A DNA stretch of 64,000 nucleotides from JADKCL01 sp046329055. Its GTDB lineage: Bacteria; Bacteroidota; Bacteroidia; J057; JADKCL01. The first letter of the stretch is position 1. Each line of letters opens with the position of its first letter. The DNA is taken from assembly GCA_046329055.1 (NCBI GenBank), contig JAXLVK010000021.1, positions 5,508 to 69,507 on the forward strand, written 5' to 3'. Made by a program: the position numbers and the translations under genes. The notes beneath the pieces are model-generated. The model was not told the DNA's origin. It searched no databases and saw only the letters and a list, made by a program, of their open reading frames with translations. Below, piece after piece: positions 18,461 to 27,483 of the stretch.

Positions 18461-19904
18461 ATGAAAATGAAAACGAATTTTTTCCGCATCCTCTTCGCGG
18501 TGTTGGTGACAACGGTTGCCTTCACATCTTGTAAGAAAGACAAAATCGACCCTGACAAAGACAAGGTGCTCGTGATCACGAACGGCGCCAAAAGCATCCC
18601 GATGGATGGGAGCCAGACTTATTCCGCGCAGTTTGTTCTTGCTGACGGCACCATCCAGCCTGCTACCGGCGTGACCTGGAGCAGCAGCACGAGCAGCGTT
18701 GCCACGATCTCTTCCGGAGGCGTGATCGCCATCGCTGGCGCAGGTTCCACGACCATCACGGCGACCGTCACCACGGACGAAGCCACCTTCACGGCCAGTG
18801 TGCCCCTCGGCATCGTCACGCCCACGGTGTTCGCGGTCGTGCCCAGCGCCATCATTTGGGAGCCGAGCGGCAGCCTGCAGCTTGAGACCTTCTACTTGGG
18901 CACCGCCACTCCGACCTACACCTTCTCCTCCAGCAACAATTCCGTGGCCAGCGTGAGCAGCACCGGGGTCGTTTCCTTCAATGGTGTCGGCAACTGCCAA
19001 ATCACCGTCACAGCCAGCACCCACCCCAACAACCCTTTCATCGTGCCGGTCCTCGTCGTGGGCGTGCCTACCGTGACCCTGCCTGTGACCCGCATCGAGG
19101 TGACGCCTAGCAGCAGCACCCTCTTCCGCCAAGAAACCGCCCAACTGAGCGCGCAAGCCTTCACCTCGACGGCGCAACGACGGCGACCTTCAGCTGGGCC
19201 AGCTCCGACCCGAACATCGCCTCCGTCAGCGCTAGCGGTCTGGTCACCGCCAAGGCCCCGGCACCGCCTACATCACCGCCAGCTCACAAGGCATCAGCGG
19301 CCAAGCCGAAATCTACGTCAGCCCGGACACCATCATCCAGGTCACGCCCTTCCTCGCCAGCATCCCCGCCATGGCAACATGCAGTTCACAGCCAGTGCGC
19401 CTACAATACCTCGCACGGGCGGCACCTACCTCCCAGGCGTGACAGGCTTCACGGTCTATCCCGAGCTACGGCATCCCCATGTTTGACTTTGCCACGGTGA
19501 ATGCCAATGGCCCCGTGGACCGTGAACAGCAATGCCATCATCGGCAACATGACCTTGTGGTTGCCAGCCTGAACAGCAACCCCGACGTGGGGTGGCGGGC
19601 GTGATCATGGCGGAGCATGTGCGACTGCGGCCCCGGCAACTCCAGCGTCTCCAGCATCAACATTGCCAGCGCATTGAACCTGAGCCTGTTCGGGCAGTCC
19701 GGTCAGGTGAATGCCACCGCCCGCGACATCAACGGCGCTGTGTAGTCGCTGTCCTGAGCTGCGCTACTGCGTGGACGACATGGCCGTGGCGACCATCGAT
19801 GACATGACCGGACAGGGCCAATGTTGTCGACCGGGACTACCAATATTCGCGTCTGCTCTGGGGGCTATGCCGAGGCGATGACGACGAGACGGTTAGTTTC
19901 CTGA
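18461..19904 (+). pseudogene. Big_2-domain surface lipoprotein, intact N-terminal half, multiple frameshifts after 19165
   Basis: The start at 18461 gives a lipoprotein signal with VAFTSCKK as lipobox. Three to four bacterial Ig-like (Big_2) domains follow, with the usual pattern TWSSSTSSVATISSGGVIAI and VTRIEVTPSSSTLF. From about 19165 the frame is lost repeatedly. Pieces of a continuing protein appear in all three frames: ATTATFSWASSDPNIASVSA, GISGQAEIYVSPDTI, TYLPGVTGFTVYP, YGIPMFDFATVNANGP and a last piece ending GGYAEAMTTRRLVS with TGA at 19902-19904. At least six indels are needed. Either the gene is decaying or the consensus is poor here. The final stop codon sits inside the second copy of the GAATTCACN repeat. 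Confidence 0.65.
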
Positions 19905-19939
19905 AGCAGAATTCACTGAATTCACGGAATTCGCAGAAT
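19901..19939. repeat. Nine-bp tandem repeat (GAATTCACN), copy 2
   Basis: Matches 18015-18053 base for base over the first 32 nt and differs by one base beyond. As in copy 1, the TGA near its left end is the likely stop codon of the preceding gene. The two copies are 1.9 kb apart and bracket the damaged Big_2 gene. Confidence 0.75.
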
Positions 19940-20107
19940 TCCCTCAGAGGCTTGGTTGCCTATAGAATCTTGGTGGAAGTATCAAAACCCTGGTAGGTAT
20001 TGAGCGATTTCGCAGGTTGCGAGGCAGCCCTCGATGTGGAAATCTTCCAAAGATTATTCCCTTTCAAGCGGCGAAATTGGGGGCATTTAGAATAACCGGA
20101 TACCGAA

Positions 20108-20440
20108 ATGGCAAAGTTTGAAATCTACAAGGGCGGCAACGACGAGTTTTACTTCCGTCTGCTCGCTGGCAATGGCCAAAACATCCTCCGCAGCGAGGGC
20201 TACAAGGCGAAGTCCTCTTGCACCAATGGCATCGAGTCGGTGAAGAAGAATTCGCAGGACGATGACCGCTTCGCTCGCAAGGAGTCATCCAATGGCAAGT
20301 TCTATTTCAGCCTCCTCGCTAGCAATGGTCAGATCATCGGCAGCAGCGAGATGTATGAGTCTGAAAAAAGCCGCGACAATGGCATCGAGTCCGTCAAGAA
20401 AAACGCCCCGGATGCCGAGGTGGACGACCTGACGGACTGA
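20108..20440 (+). CDS. YegP-like protein with two DUF1508 repeats
   Basis: 110 residues containing two tandem DUF1508 units. The first has KFEIYKGGNDEFYFRLLAGN and the second SNGKFYFSLLASNGQIIGSS. Each ends in NGIESVKKN, the family hallmark. DUF1508/YegP proteins are small, soluble, two-repeat beta-alpha proteins of unknown role. The length and repeat number match the E. coli YegP type. The start at 20108 follows an AT-rich 5' region, and a strong hairpin follows the stop codon, so it is probably monocistronic. It is intact even though both neighbours are heavily frameshifted. Confidence 0.88.
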   Translation: MAKFEIYKGGNDEFYFRLLAGNGQNILRSEGYKAKSSCTNGIESVKKNSQDDDRFARKESSNGKFYFSLLASNGQIIGSSEMYESEKSRDNGIESVKKNAPDAEVDDLTD

Positions 20441-20467
20441 TTCTGAGTTGTTTTTGATGAATCAGTG

Positions 20468-20520
20468 ATGGGCAGTTTTGCTGATGCAATGGCACGGCAG
20501 AACTGCCCATCTGTTTTTGA
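20468..20520 (+). terminator. Probable intrinsic terminator after the YegP-like gene
   Basis: An 11-bp perfect stem (GATGGGCAGTT at 20468-20478 with its complement at 20502-20512) is followed by TGTTTTTG. The loop of 23 nt is long for a classical terminator. Confidence 0.5.
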
Positions 20521-20609
20521 GGCGGCGTTGGCTCGTCGAATTCTTGCTTGCCTTCGAAACCCTGATTCGAGGCGTTCCGCTATATTCACCCATCAATCGG
20601 TAGTATTCC

Positions 20610-21589
20610 ATGAAAAAGAGAGGTTCGATCGCATTTTTCGCGGCCATGTTCGCAGCTGCTTCGCTCTTCACCGCCTGCAAGAAGGACAAGGCGCCTGAGG
20701 GTGTCGATTTCCGGGAGGAGATGCGCACCCTGGTGGAGGAGATTTCCACGACTGCACGTGCCACGGACGCGGATTTCATCGTGATTCCGCAGAATGGCCT
20801 CTCGCTGCTGTCCTCGGACGGGGAGACCTCGGGTTCGGCGGCTAGCGGCTATATCTCCGCGATCAGCGGCGTGAGTCAGGAGGATGTCAATTTTGGCTAC
20901 GAAAAAGACAATGTCGCGACGCCTTCCGCCGACAGGGACTACCTCCACAGTTGGCTGGACTATGCAAGGGCGCAGGGTGTCACGGCGATGGTCACGGACT
21001 ACTGCTCGGATGCCGCGAACATCAACAGCAGCTACTCCATCAACGACGGCAAGGGCTATATCGGCTATGCCGCAGACGACCGCGAATTGAAGCAGATTTC
21101 GAGCCTGCCGTCGCCGATTCACAATGAAAATGACAGCGTCATCACCCGCCTGGATCAGATTCGCAACTATGTCTATCTGATCAATCCGGAGAATTTCGCC
21201 ACCAAGCAGGACTACATCAACGCCGTCACTGCCACGAATTCGACCTGCTGTCACGGGACTCTTCTTCAACGACGGGAGCATGTACACCGCGCTGAGGTCG
21301 AGGCATTGCGCACCAAGGCCAATGGCGGCCGCCGCTTGGTGATCAGCTACATGAGCATCGGCGAGGCGGAGGACTACCGCTACTACTGGGACAAGGACTG
21401 GAAATTCAAGAACCCCGAACGGCTCCGCAGGGAGAACAGCAGCTGGAAGGGCAACTACAAGGTCTGGTACGGAGCGCGGAGGAAGTCGATCATTTACAGC
21501 GCCGACAGCTACCTGGGCCCATCTGAATGCCGGGTATGATGGCGTCTTCCTGGACATCATCGATGCCTTTGAGTACTTCGAGGGGCTGT
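20610..21589 (+). pseudogene. MJ1477/TM1410 family putative glycoside hydrolase lipoprotein, frameshifted
   Basis: The signal and lipobox (SLFTACKK) begin at 20610. The body matches the TM1410 family, the group related to GH114 endo-alpha-1,4-polygalactosaminidases: WLDYARAQGVTAMVTDYCSD, then LVISYMSIGEAEDYRYYW, SSWKGNYKVWYG and, in another frame at the end, LNAGYDGVFLDIIDAFEYF with TAA at 21587-21589. Between 21230 and 21300 three separate one-base losses (before FDLL, before LFFNDGSMYT and before EVEALRT) together restore the frame. A further shift near 21518 puts the catalytic-site C-terminus out of frame. Restored, it would be about 327 residues. It would act outside the cytoplasm on polysaccharide, possibly a galactosaminogalactan-like polymer; the substrate is inferred from family only. 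Confidence 0.72.
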
Positions 21590-22025
21590 AAAGGGGCAAT
21601 CCGAACTGGTTTGGAAGGACAGATTGGAACGGCTGGCGGGCCGATGGAAGACCATTTTTTCCCTTGTGAGAGGGATGGATCAATGAAGATTTAGGGTCTT
21701 GGGCGTGTCAGAATGAAGTGTTGGTGTTGGCAATGGGTGTGGCTGGATTTGGGCCACAAGAGGGCTGCAAAGGGGGCTTGCATGTTGGAAATCTGAACTG
21801 ATTGTGGCCGGGAATATTGATTTATTGTATTGATTATGAATGCTTTGTGTGTTCGGGCGCGCATCGCCCTACCATTCCAAACCAGCTGAAATGATGAAAG
21901 ATTGAAGGCGGATTTTGTATCCGTGAATGTGTCATGATTCCTGAATGCCTGTGATCCGATTGGGCGGGTTCGTCCGTTAGTTGGTCATGGTAATCTTGAA
22001 ACACATCATCAATTCTTCAATCGAA
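21590..22025. other. Intergenic region, no gene recognised
   Basis: About 435 nt with no reading frame of protein character. The right half is AT-rich and likely carries the promoter of the lipoprotein gene at 22026, but no full promoter consensus was found. Confidence 0.4.
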
Positions 22026-23153
22026 ATGAAAAAACGACTCGCCCATTTGCTTGCCGCTGCCTTGATGGTCTGGGGCCTGAGCAGCTGTATGACAGAAGAC
22101 GTCCTCACAGAAGCCAACCAAGGCAATCAGCCCGCACTCGCAGGAGCAGTGGGGGACGAGCACCCTGCGCTGGACACCCTGTGTCAGCGCGTGGATACGA
22201 TTTGGCTCATGTCGGAGGACGGCAGCTTTTTCGTGAACAAATGCTACTCCCCGATGGGCCCGGTCGCATGCCAGCCCAATCAGCCGAAATGGGGCTTCCT
22301 CACCATGCAGGAAGGCTACCTCGGCAGCAAGGGCTACTACGACTGCGAATTCACCATGGCTCCCGGATGGTACGGTCAGCTCACCACCTGGAAAGTCAGC
22401 ACCACCGGCGACTTCAGCTTCGATGGAAACGGCGTTCCCGTCGTGGCAAATGATTGGGGCAATGCCACCACGACCATCGCGCAAAACCGCTGGAAGCTGC
22501 GTTTCCCCATCGAGGACATGCCCAGCACCGGATTTGACGTGATCATCAAGGTGAAAGCCGTACGCCTCAACCTCATGGGCGTCATCACCAATGGCTCCGC
22601 TACCAGCCTCTGGGCCAAGAATCCGACGAGCAACACCCCCGGCAGCCCCTACTATTCCGCAGTGTCGCCGCTCGCCATCCACTTCACCCCCGAGCGCTGC
22701 CTCGAACGCCCCGTGGAGCAACTGACCGAGTGCCGCTCCCTCAAGGTCGGTGTCCCCGAACTGAGCAGCTGCAAGACCCTCACCGCGAATACCACCGGCC
22801 TCACCGGAACGCTGACCTACAGCTGGAGCACAGGCGCCACCACCCCGAGCATCACCGCCTGCCCCAATGCCACCACGACCTACGCCGTGACCATCAGCTC
22901 CAACGGCTTCCCCGTCCGCGTGGTCAGCACCACCCTGAACGTGAGCAACATCGCCTGCGGCAATGGCAATAGCCCCCTCCACAAGGTCTGGGTTTGCCAC
23001 CTGCCCCCCGGCAACCCCGCCAATCAGCAGGACATCTGCATCGACTGGAGCGGTGTCCCTGCCCACGTCGCCGAGTACCGCCCTGCGGGCTCGCTCCAAG
23101 GCCACAACTCCGGTTGCCGCATCGGGAAATGCGCCGACAACCCCTGCCTCTGA
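22026..23153 (+). CDS. Surface lipoprotein with C-terminal CHxPPGNP domain
   Basis: 375 residues. The start at 22026 gives a lipoprotein signal (lipobox GLSSC, Cys21). The middle is a beta-rich domain with several Trp residues. Then comes an Ig-like segment with SWSTGATTPSITACPN, like the repeats of the large T9SS protein at 4005. The last 60 residues contain VWVCHLPPGNP (Cys324), then DICIDWSGVPAHV, a Gly-His pair and GCRIGKC. This CHxPPGNP...C...AVxAHL...GxC pattern recurs at the ends of secreted proteins in many bacteria and probably forms a small disulphide- or metal-stabilised module. There is no T9SS sorting domain, so outer-membrane lipidation is the likely anchor. A strong terminator follows. 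Confidence 0.72.
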   Translation: MKKRLAHLLAAALMVWGLSSCMTEDVLTEANQGNQPALAGAVGDEHPALDTLCQRVDTIWLMSEDGSFFVNKCYSPMGPVACQPNQPKWGFLTMQEGYLGSKGYYDCEFTMAPGWYGQLTTWKVSTTGDFSFDGNGVPVVANDWGNATTTIAQNRWKLRFPIEDMPSTGFDVIIKVKAVRLNLMGVITNGSATSLWAKNPTSNTPGSPYYSAVSPLAIHFTPERCLERPVEQLTECRSLKVGVPELSSCKTLTANTTGLTGTLTYSWSTGATTPSITACPNATTTYAVTISSNGFPVRVVSTTLNVSNIACGNGNSPLHKVWVCHLPPGNPANQQDICIDWSGVPAHVAEYRPAGSLQGHNSGCRIGKCADNPCL

Positions 23154-23198
23154 TCCACAGGTAAATCATTCATTGGTTAGTTAGTACAGAATTCGTTG

Positions 23199-23229
23199 AC
23201 AAAAGGGAAGGGAGACCTTCCCTTTTTGT
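23199..23229 (+). terminator. Strong intrinsic terminator
   Basis: An 11-bp perfect stem AAAAGGGAAGG / CCTTCCCTTTT (23201-23211 and 23216-23226) with loop GAGA, then T. The A-run before the stem makes it potentially bidirectional. It ends the lipoprotein gene at 22026-23153. Confidence 0.8.
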
Positions 23230-23306
23230 ATTCCAGCAGACAGTGTGAGGGTTGTACTTTGCTTTGTTTTTGGTAAATTGAAACATTGCTAATGATGTTT
23301 CAACAC

Positions 23307-24089
23307 ATGAAAAAATCGTTTTACTCCTTCCTGCTGCTGATTGCCTGCTTGATTTTGCCGACGAGGGCTGCATTTGCCCAAGTCTGTACCATCGACTCCA
23401 GCTATTCTTCGCCGGGCATCTACCCCAATGACACCCTTCCGGACATGACCCAAAATGTGGGCTATTCCACCGTGGTGCAGTTCGTCTTCCCGATCGACAC
23501 CACGCTGTTCGGCTTCACCATGAACTTCGACAGCTTCATCGTGCTGAATGTCCCGACCATCCCAAACATCACTTGGCAATGCGACCGCTACCAGGACAGC
23601 TGCCACTATGTAACGCAGCCCCCGCAGCTGACGAGGGGATGTGTTGCCCTCACGGGCATTCCAGCCCAGATGAATCCTGCCTATCCCGGGTACGACTCCA
23701 TCCTCGTCGCAGGGCAGGCTTGGGTGACCGTGCCCTTCATCGGCCCCACCCCCGTGAACATCGACATCCCGATTTACTACCGCGTGGGGGATAGCACGAG
23801 CGCCGTGGATCCCCGGACCCCATTGAACCTGGGCCTCGCCGTCCACCCCAACCCTGTCTCACAGCAGGCTACGCTGGAATATACCTTGCGGTCCGCCTCA
23901 CAGGTGAGCGTCGAGGTCTATGATATGCTCGGACAGCGGCAGGCCTTCATTCCCGCCCGTAAATTGTCCGCCGGCAAGCACTCCGCCAACCTGCCCGTCA
24001 ATGCGCTGCCCGCAGGGCTGTACTTCGTCAAGGTGGACCTCGGCGGCGGTCGTTTCGATGTCGAGAAGTTCCTGAAGGTGGATTGGTGA
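23307..24089 (+). CDS. T9SS-secreted hypothetical protein
   Basis: 260 residues. The signal peptide is residues 1-25 (MKKSFYSFLLLIACLILPTR, then AAFAQ). The mature part is a beta-rich domain containing four Cys (VCTIDSS, WQCDRYQDSCHYV, RGCVALTG). From about residue 178 it is a T9SS type A sorting domain: LAVHPNPVSQQATLEYTL, VEVYDMLGQRQ, LPAGLYFVKVDLGGG and a basic C-terminus. The ATG at 23307 is preferred over two upstream ATGs because it places a Lys-Lys pair directly before the hydrophobic core. Function of the passenger is unknown. It is a lone gene downstream of a strong terminator. Confidence 0.8.
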   Translation: MKKSFYSFLLLIACLILPTRAAFAQVCTIDSSYSSPGIYPNDTLPDMTQNVGYSTVVQFVFPIDTTLFGFTMNFDSFIVLNVPTIPNITWQCDRYQDSCHYVTQPPQLTRGCVALTGIPAQMNPAYPGYDSILVAGQAWVTVPFIGPTPVNIDIPIYYRVGDSTSAVDPRTPLNLGLAVHPNPVSQQATLEYTLRSASQVSVEVYDMLGQRQAFIPARKLSAGKHSANLPVNALPAGLYFVKVDLGGGRFDVEKFLKVDW

Positions 24090-24128
24090 GCCATACTTCT
24101 CGTGGGCACAATGTTCCCTAGTGGAAAT

Positions 24129-24314
24129 GTCATGTCGAGTGGAGGCCGCCGAGGCGGACGGAACCGAGAACTGCGTAGCACATCGCGAAGGCCGCTAGAA
24201 AGTGAACAGATATGAGCACCTCTAGCGAGGAGCGGAGGCCATACAGCATCAGCGGTACGTGTTTCAGCACACCCTAGATGTCTTCCCGACTCCCTCGGGA
24301 CTCGACATGACATG
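24129..24314. repeat. Inverted pair of CATGTCGAG-type REP-like elements
   Basis: The left arm at 24129-24160 reads TCATGTCGAGTGGAGGCCG and the right arm ends CTCGACATGACATGG at 24301-24315, its complement. About 115 nt separate the arms. Related single copies occur at 9108 and 9140. They lie between two convergent genes. Confidence 0.7.
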
Positions 24315-24346
24315 GCTCTATAAAAGGCATGGTGCTTGCGCGAAGT

Positions 24347-25645
24347 CTAGCGCTGCTTGAGCCGGAACTCGTAATTCAGTCCGAGGACATATTGCGTATA
24401 GCTGTAGGCGTAATCCAGCCCCTTCCGGGAGAGGAGTGGCTGATAGACCATGAATCCGATGTCGGCCTCCAATCCCTGGAAGATGTGGACACCGAATCCA
24501 CCGCCCACAGCAAGGTAGTTGATGCCCGCGCGGCGGTGTGGATTCTCTGGTCCGCAGGTACAGTAGTTGCCCCGGTAGTAGCCCAGCTCGGGCGTCATAT
24601 AAACCGACTGTTTGTTGCCGATATGGTATTGGGCGAATGCGCCAGCCAGTTGGAAATGCTGCCGCGCCGCCGTGTCCGAACTGATCCAGACATTCATCAA
24701 GTTGGCACCAATGTAGAGGCGTTTTCTAGGAGAGAATGCGAGGTTCACCGCCCAGGTGTATTCGCGGAAATGGCTCATCTCCGGATCCCAGATGTAGGTG
24801 AGGGAGCTGCCCACCACGATGCGGAATTGGTAGCTGCTGTCGCTGCAGTGCGGCCTGCCTCCTTGCCTGTCCTGCTGCGCTGCTGAGAGGGAATCGCTTC
24901 CGGGCACCTCCGGCTCCGAAGCGGGCACAATCACAGGTGATACCAGCCGCGCCTCCCGATTGGAAAGCGGGTGGATGAATTCCAGCGTACTGCCCAGGCC
25001 ATACCGAAATTGATGGTGCGCTGCCTTGTTGGGGTAGTATCCCAGGCTAGGTTCCCAGCTGATGTAAAATCGCTTCAGGAACCGTGCTTGGAACCCTGTT
25101 CGGAACAGCAGCAAGGGTTGGTTCAGGCGGTTGTGAATGGTCACATTGCCGAAGGAGTCCTGACTGACATTGGAATAGCGCAACTCAAACTCTACAAATG
25201 GAAACAGGCTGAGGGCGGCGAACCGCTTCGAGCTCGGCTTCAGTTTCCGGAACAGTGTGAGCCGCGACTCCGGATTGCCAGTATCCACGCCCAGCAGCCT
25301 GTCCCTGTTCCGCATGAAAAGGTAGAAGCGTGCAAATCCTCCTGCATTGTACCAATTGAGGTGGGAGATGCTGTTGCCGCCGCGCCAGCCATAGCCGCCA
25401 GTCACCCCCAGCGCGAGGAAGCGCGTCGGGAAGTATCCCAAGCGCGGCATGACCTCGAATTGGTAGGCGGAGAATTGCTGACCTGTGGTGGGGACGCGTG
25501 CGACGACCCCGGCGCTTGCAGTCTCCACGCCCAAGAGGATGGAGTTGCCCGCGATGTACTTGCGGGACGTGATGTGCAGGGTGTCCTGCGCGCAGGTGAG
25601 GAGCGGGAAAAGGAGGGTAGCGATGAAAAGCAGGCGCCGCATCAT
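24347..25645 (-). CDS. Probable outer-membrane beta-barrel protein
   Basis: 432 residues. The signal peptide is MMRRLLFIATLLFPLLTCAQ. The mature protein alternates short hydrophobic beta strands with Gly/Tyr/Arg-rich turns (LGVTGGYGWRGGNSISHLNW, FYISWEPSLGYYPNKAAH) and ends VLGLNYEFRLKQR, an aromatic-rich final strand typical of outer-membrane barrels. A central linker rich in Ser, Asp and Glu (about residues 245-275, PVIVPASEPEVPGSD) appears to divide two barrel-like halves. No substrate or partner is indicated. The start codon overlaps the stop of a 31-residue upstream reading frame (25642-25737). Confidence 0.65.
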   Translation of the reverse strand: MMRRLLFIATLLFPLLTCAQDTLHITSRKYIAGNSILLGVETASAGVVARVPTTGQQFSAYQFEVMPRLGYFPTRFLALGVTGGYGWRGGNSISHLNWYNAGGFARFYLFMRNRDRLLGVDTGNPESRLTLFRKLKPSSKRFAALSLFPFVEFELRYSNVSQDSFGNVTIHNRLNQPLLLFRTGFQARFLKRFYISWEPSLGYYPNKAAHHQFRYGLGSTLEFIHPLSNREARLVSPVIVPASEPEVPGSDSLSAAQQDRQGGRPHCSDSSYQFRIVVGSSLTYIWDPEMSHFREYTWAVNLAFSPRKRLYIGANLMNVWISSDTAARQHFQLAGAFAQYHIGNKQSVYMTPELGYYRGNYCTCGPENPHRRAGINYLAVGGGFGVHIFQGLEADIGFMVYQPLLSRKGLDYAYSYTQYVLGLNYEFRLKQR

Positions 25646-25737
25646 TCTCCTTCCGCTTTTGCAAATGCCTTTGTGATGCGATGGACCTGCTCATTGAAGC
25701 GATAGGAGAAAACTTCAAGTTGCTTTAGATTTCCCAT
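25642..25737 (-). CDS. Possible small leader protein overlapping the barrel gene
   Basis: 31 codons: MGNLKQLEVFSYRFNEQV, then HRITKAFAKAEGE and a TGA that overlaps the ATG of the barrel gene (AATGATG). The sequence forms a plausible amphipathic helix, and the stop/start overlap suggests translational coupling. It has no recognised relatives and could be a chance frame; the low score reflects its length. Confidence 0.3.
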   Translation of the reverse strand: MGNLKQLEVFSYRFNEQVHRITKAFAKAEGE

Positions 25738-25771
25738 GGTCTCAGGCAGGTCGTGACCCTTTCATTCGAAT

Positions 25772-26188
25772 TCAGCGCTCCACCAATTCCAGCCACCGCA
25801 ATATCACGTCCCGCAGCTGCCCCTCCTTGCTGCGGAAGTCCTCCAAGTCCTGCAGGGTCACCGTCCGCCGCCCATCCTTGTAGTCGCCTTGGAGCAGGCC
25901 GCTCATGTCCCCGACCTTGGCGCCGCTCGGCAGCACGAGCATGATGCGGCCCTTGAAGAGGTTCATGACCACGATCTCCCGCTTGTATTCCTTCGGGTCA
26001 AATGGCTGCATCTCCCCGGTGTAATAAAAGCAGGGATTGTTCCACTTGATCTGCTCCCCGATGGAAGGGTCCATGGCTAGGATGCTCTGCCGGATCGCCT
26101 CGATCACGGGCTGGAGACCTGGGTCTAGCCTTTGGATATGGGCAGTCACCTGCTCGGTGTCGGAGGGTTTGGTGGCGGGCTTTTTCAT
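25772..26188 (-). CDS. DUF1801 (YdhG-like) protein
   Basis: 138 residues, soluble. The family features are present in order: DTEQVTAHIQRLDPGLQPVI near the N-terminus, IRQSILAMDPSIGEQIKWNN followed by PCFYYTGEM, and a C-terminal FRSKEGQLRDVILRWLELV. The IKW(N/G)xPxF motif is diagnostic of the DUF1801 fold, a small alpha-beta domain seen in cytosolic proteins of unknown biochemical role. The length matches the family. It lies upstream of the small frame at 25642 and the barrel gene, all on the minus strand, with gaps of 34 nt or less between consecutive genes, so a shared transcript is possible. Confidence 0.82.
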   Translation of the reverse strand: MKKPATKPSDTEQVTAHIQRLDPGLQPVIEAIRQSILAMDPSIGEQIKWNNPCFYYTGEMQPFDPKEYKREIVVMNLFKGRIMLVLPSGAKVGDMSGLLQGDYKDGRRTVTLQDLEDFRSKEGQLRDVILRWLELVER

Positions 26189-26270
26189 GGGGTGAATCTA
26201 CAGTGTATCGATGAAAACTCAAGGTCTGATATCATGAAATGGCACTTGAATATGCCTAAATTGGGGCGAA

Positions 26271-26657
26271 ATGAGCATGCCGCAAAAGATCCCAAGTTCA
26301 AGCCCAGCCATGAGTTGGATCAACAGAATTGTGGTGGTACTCCTTTCGGCTATCATTTTCATAGCCCTGCTTCTGCTGCTTCTGTACAACGTTTCCAAGA
26401 TGATGCGCGTCGCGGGCGGGATGGAAATGCTATGTGATTGTTTCCCATGCAGGACGGATTTGAGCGATGCGGATTTCTTCTTCCGTCATGGTTTGATGGT
26501 CGGCGTGGCATTGTCTTCCTTGGCCATGCATGTTTGGGCTTTGATCCGTTTCAAGCCGTTGAATTGGATTGTGTCTCTGGTTTGCTTCTTGTTTGTCCTG
26601 TTCATGGCCTGGCAATGCGATATCGGCCGGTATTGTGAGCATTTTCAGAAGGGTTGA
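26271..26657 (+). CDS. Small three-segment membrane protein
   Basis: Up to 128 residues. Three hydrophobic segments (residues about 18-42, 72-92 and 98-115) flank a Cys-containing loop, MLCDCFPCRTDLSD, and a C-terminal CDIGRYCEH. The four to five Cys residues on one side could form disulphides or bind metal. The start is uncertain: ATG codons at 26271, 26277 and 26310 are in frame, and the last places the first membrane segment right at the N-terminus. No homologous family is recognised. It is divergent from the DUF1801 gene and convergent with the SUKH-like gene at 26671. Confidence 0.5.
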   Translation: MSMPQKIPSSSPAMSWINRIVVVLLSAIIFIALLLLLLYNVSKMMRVAGGMEMLCDCFPCRTDLSDADFFFRHGLMVGVALSSLAMHVWALIRFKPLNWIVSLVCFLFVLFMAWQCDIGRYCEHFQKG

Positions 26658-26670
26658 CCCGCCGAATCCC

Positions 26671-27423
26671 CTACCAATGCTGCACCAGCAAGTCCCGGAG
26701 CTTGAATCGAAATCGCGGAATGCATTCGTCCTCGAATCGCAACGCACTCATCAGGTCGCTTTCCCAGTCGGATTCACCCGGTCGCCGCACCCAGCAGTAG
26801 GGAATTTGTGTCCCGCCGATCCATCCGTAGCACTCATATTGCATCATGTCATCATCCTCCGATGTCTTGAATCCGAGATATCTCACATTGGAATCCATGA
26901 GTTGTTCCACATGCGGAATCGATGCGACGAGGCCGTCGTTGATCATGTACATGAAGTGATGGATGCGCAAGAGTGCCTTCGAATCCTCCGGCAGGCGGCC
27001 ATTCTCCTGTTCAAATGCCGCGATCGCCGCCTCTGGTGTGGGGGCGCCGGCGACAAAGAAGTCCTGCTGATAGAGCGGTGTCCGGTGAAGCTCTTCGTCA
27101 TGGATCAAGTAATACAGATATATACCAGGCTTGTCCTCCGTGGTTTCCCTGCCGTCCTGCCACCCGCGGCGGTCCTCACCGACAAATAGGCAAACAAGAT
27201 GCTCCTTGAGATAGGCCACGTACTCCGGAAAATGCCCGTTTTCTCCGCCCCAGATGCCATCGATGATCTCTGGCAGCGACTTTTTGCTCAGTGCTTTCCA
27301 CGATTCTGGTACGGGCGCCCCGCGCTCGGCTGCCTCATCGAACCAATGCAGGTGCCGGAACCACTTGGGATGAATGGTTTCCAGCAGGACATGAATGTGG
27401 TAGTCTTGTGGCGCGCGGCTCAT
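26671..27423 (-). CDS. SMI1/KNR4 (SUKH)-like protein
   Basis: 250 residues, cytosolic. The C-terminal two thirds have the SUKH-type core: AIAAFEQENGRLPEDSKALL followed by HHFMYMINDGLVASIP. The C-terminus is rich in aromatic residues (YECYGWIGGTQIPYCWV). SUKH proteins are widespread immunity proteins of polymorphic toxins, and also have eukaryotic regulatory members. The N-terminal 100 residues are a separate region of unknown type. Start 27423 (MSRAPQDYHIHVLLE) is preferred because the 46-residue upstream extension is Arg/Gln-rich and overlaps the divergent gene at 27484. No toxin gene is adjacent, so it would be an orphan immunity protein if that role is right. Confidence 0.55.
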   Translation of the reverse strand: MSRAPQDYHIHVLLETIHPKWFRHLHWFDEAAERGAPVPESWKALSKKSLPEIIDGIWGGENGHFPEYVAYLKEHLVCLFVGEDRRGWQDGRETTEDKPGIYLYYLIHDEELHRTPLYQQDFFVAGAPTPEAAIAAFEQENGRLPEDSKALLRIHHFMYMINDGLVASIPHVEQLMDSNVRYLGFKTSEDDDMMQYECYGWIGGTQIPYCWVRRPGESDWESDLMSALRFEDECIPRFRFKLRDLLVQHW

Positions 27424-27483
27424 CTTGCCTTGATTATGTGGCGACTCTCTTGCAATATGGCTGGGAATTTTCAATGTTTGGCG

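Noticed and set aside
18015..19939. Insertion sequence carrying the Big_2 gene, bounded by the GAATTCACN repeats
   Set aside because: The repeats are direct and low-complexity, and there is no transposase, terminal inverted repeat or target duplication.
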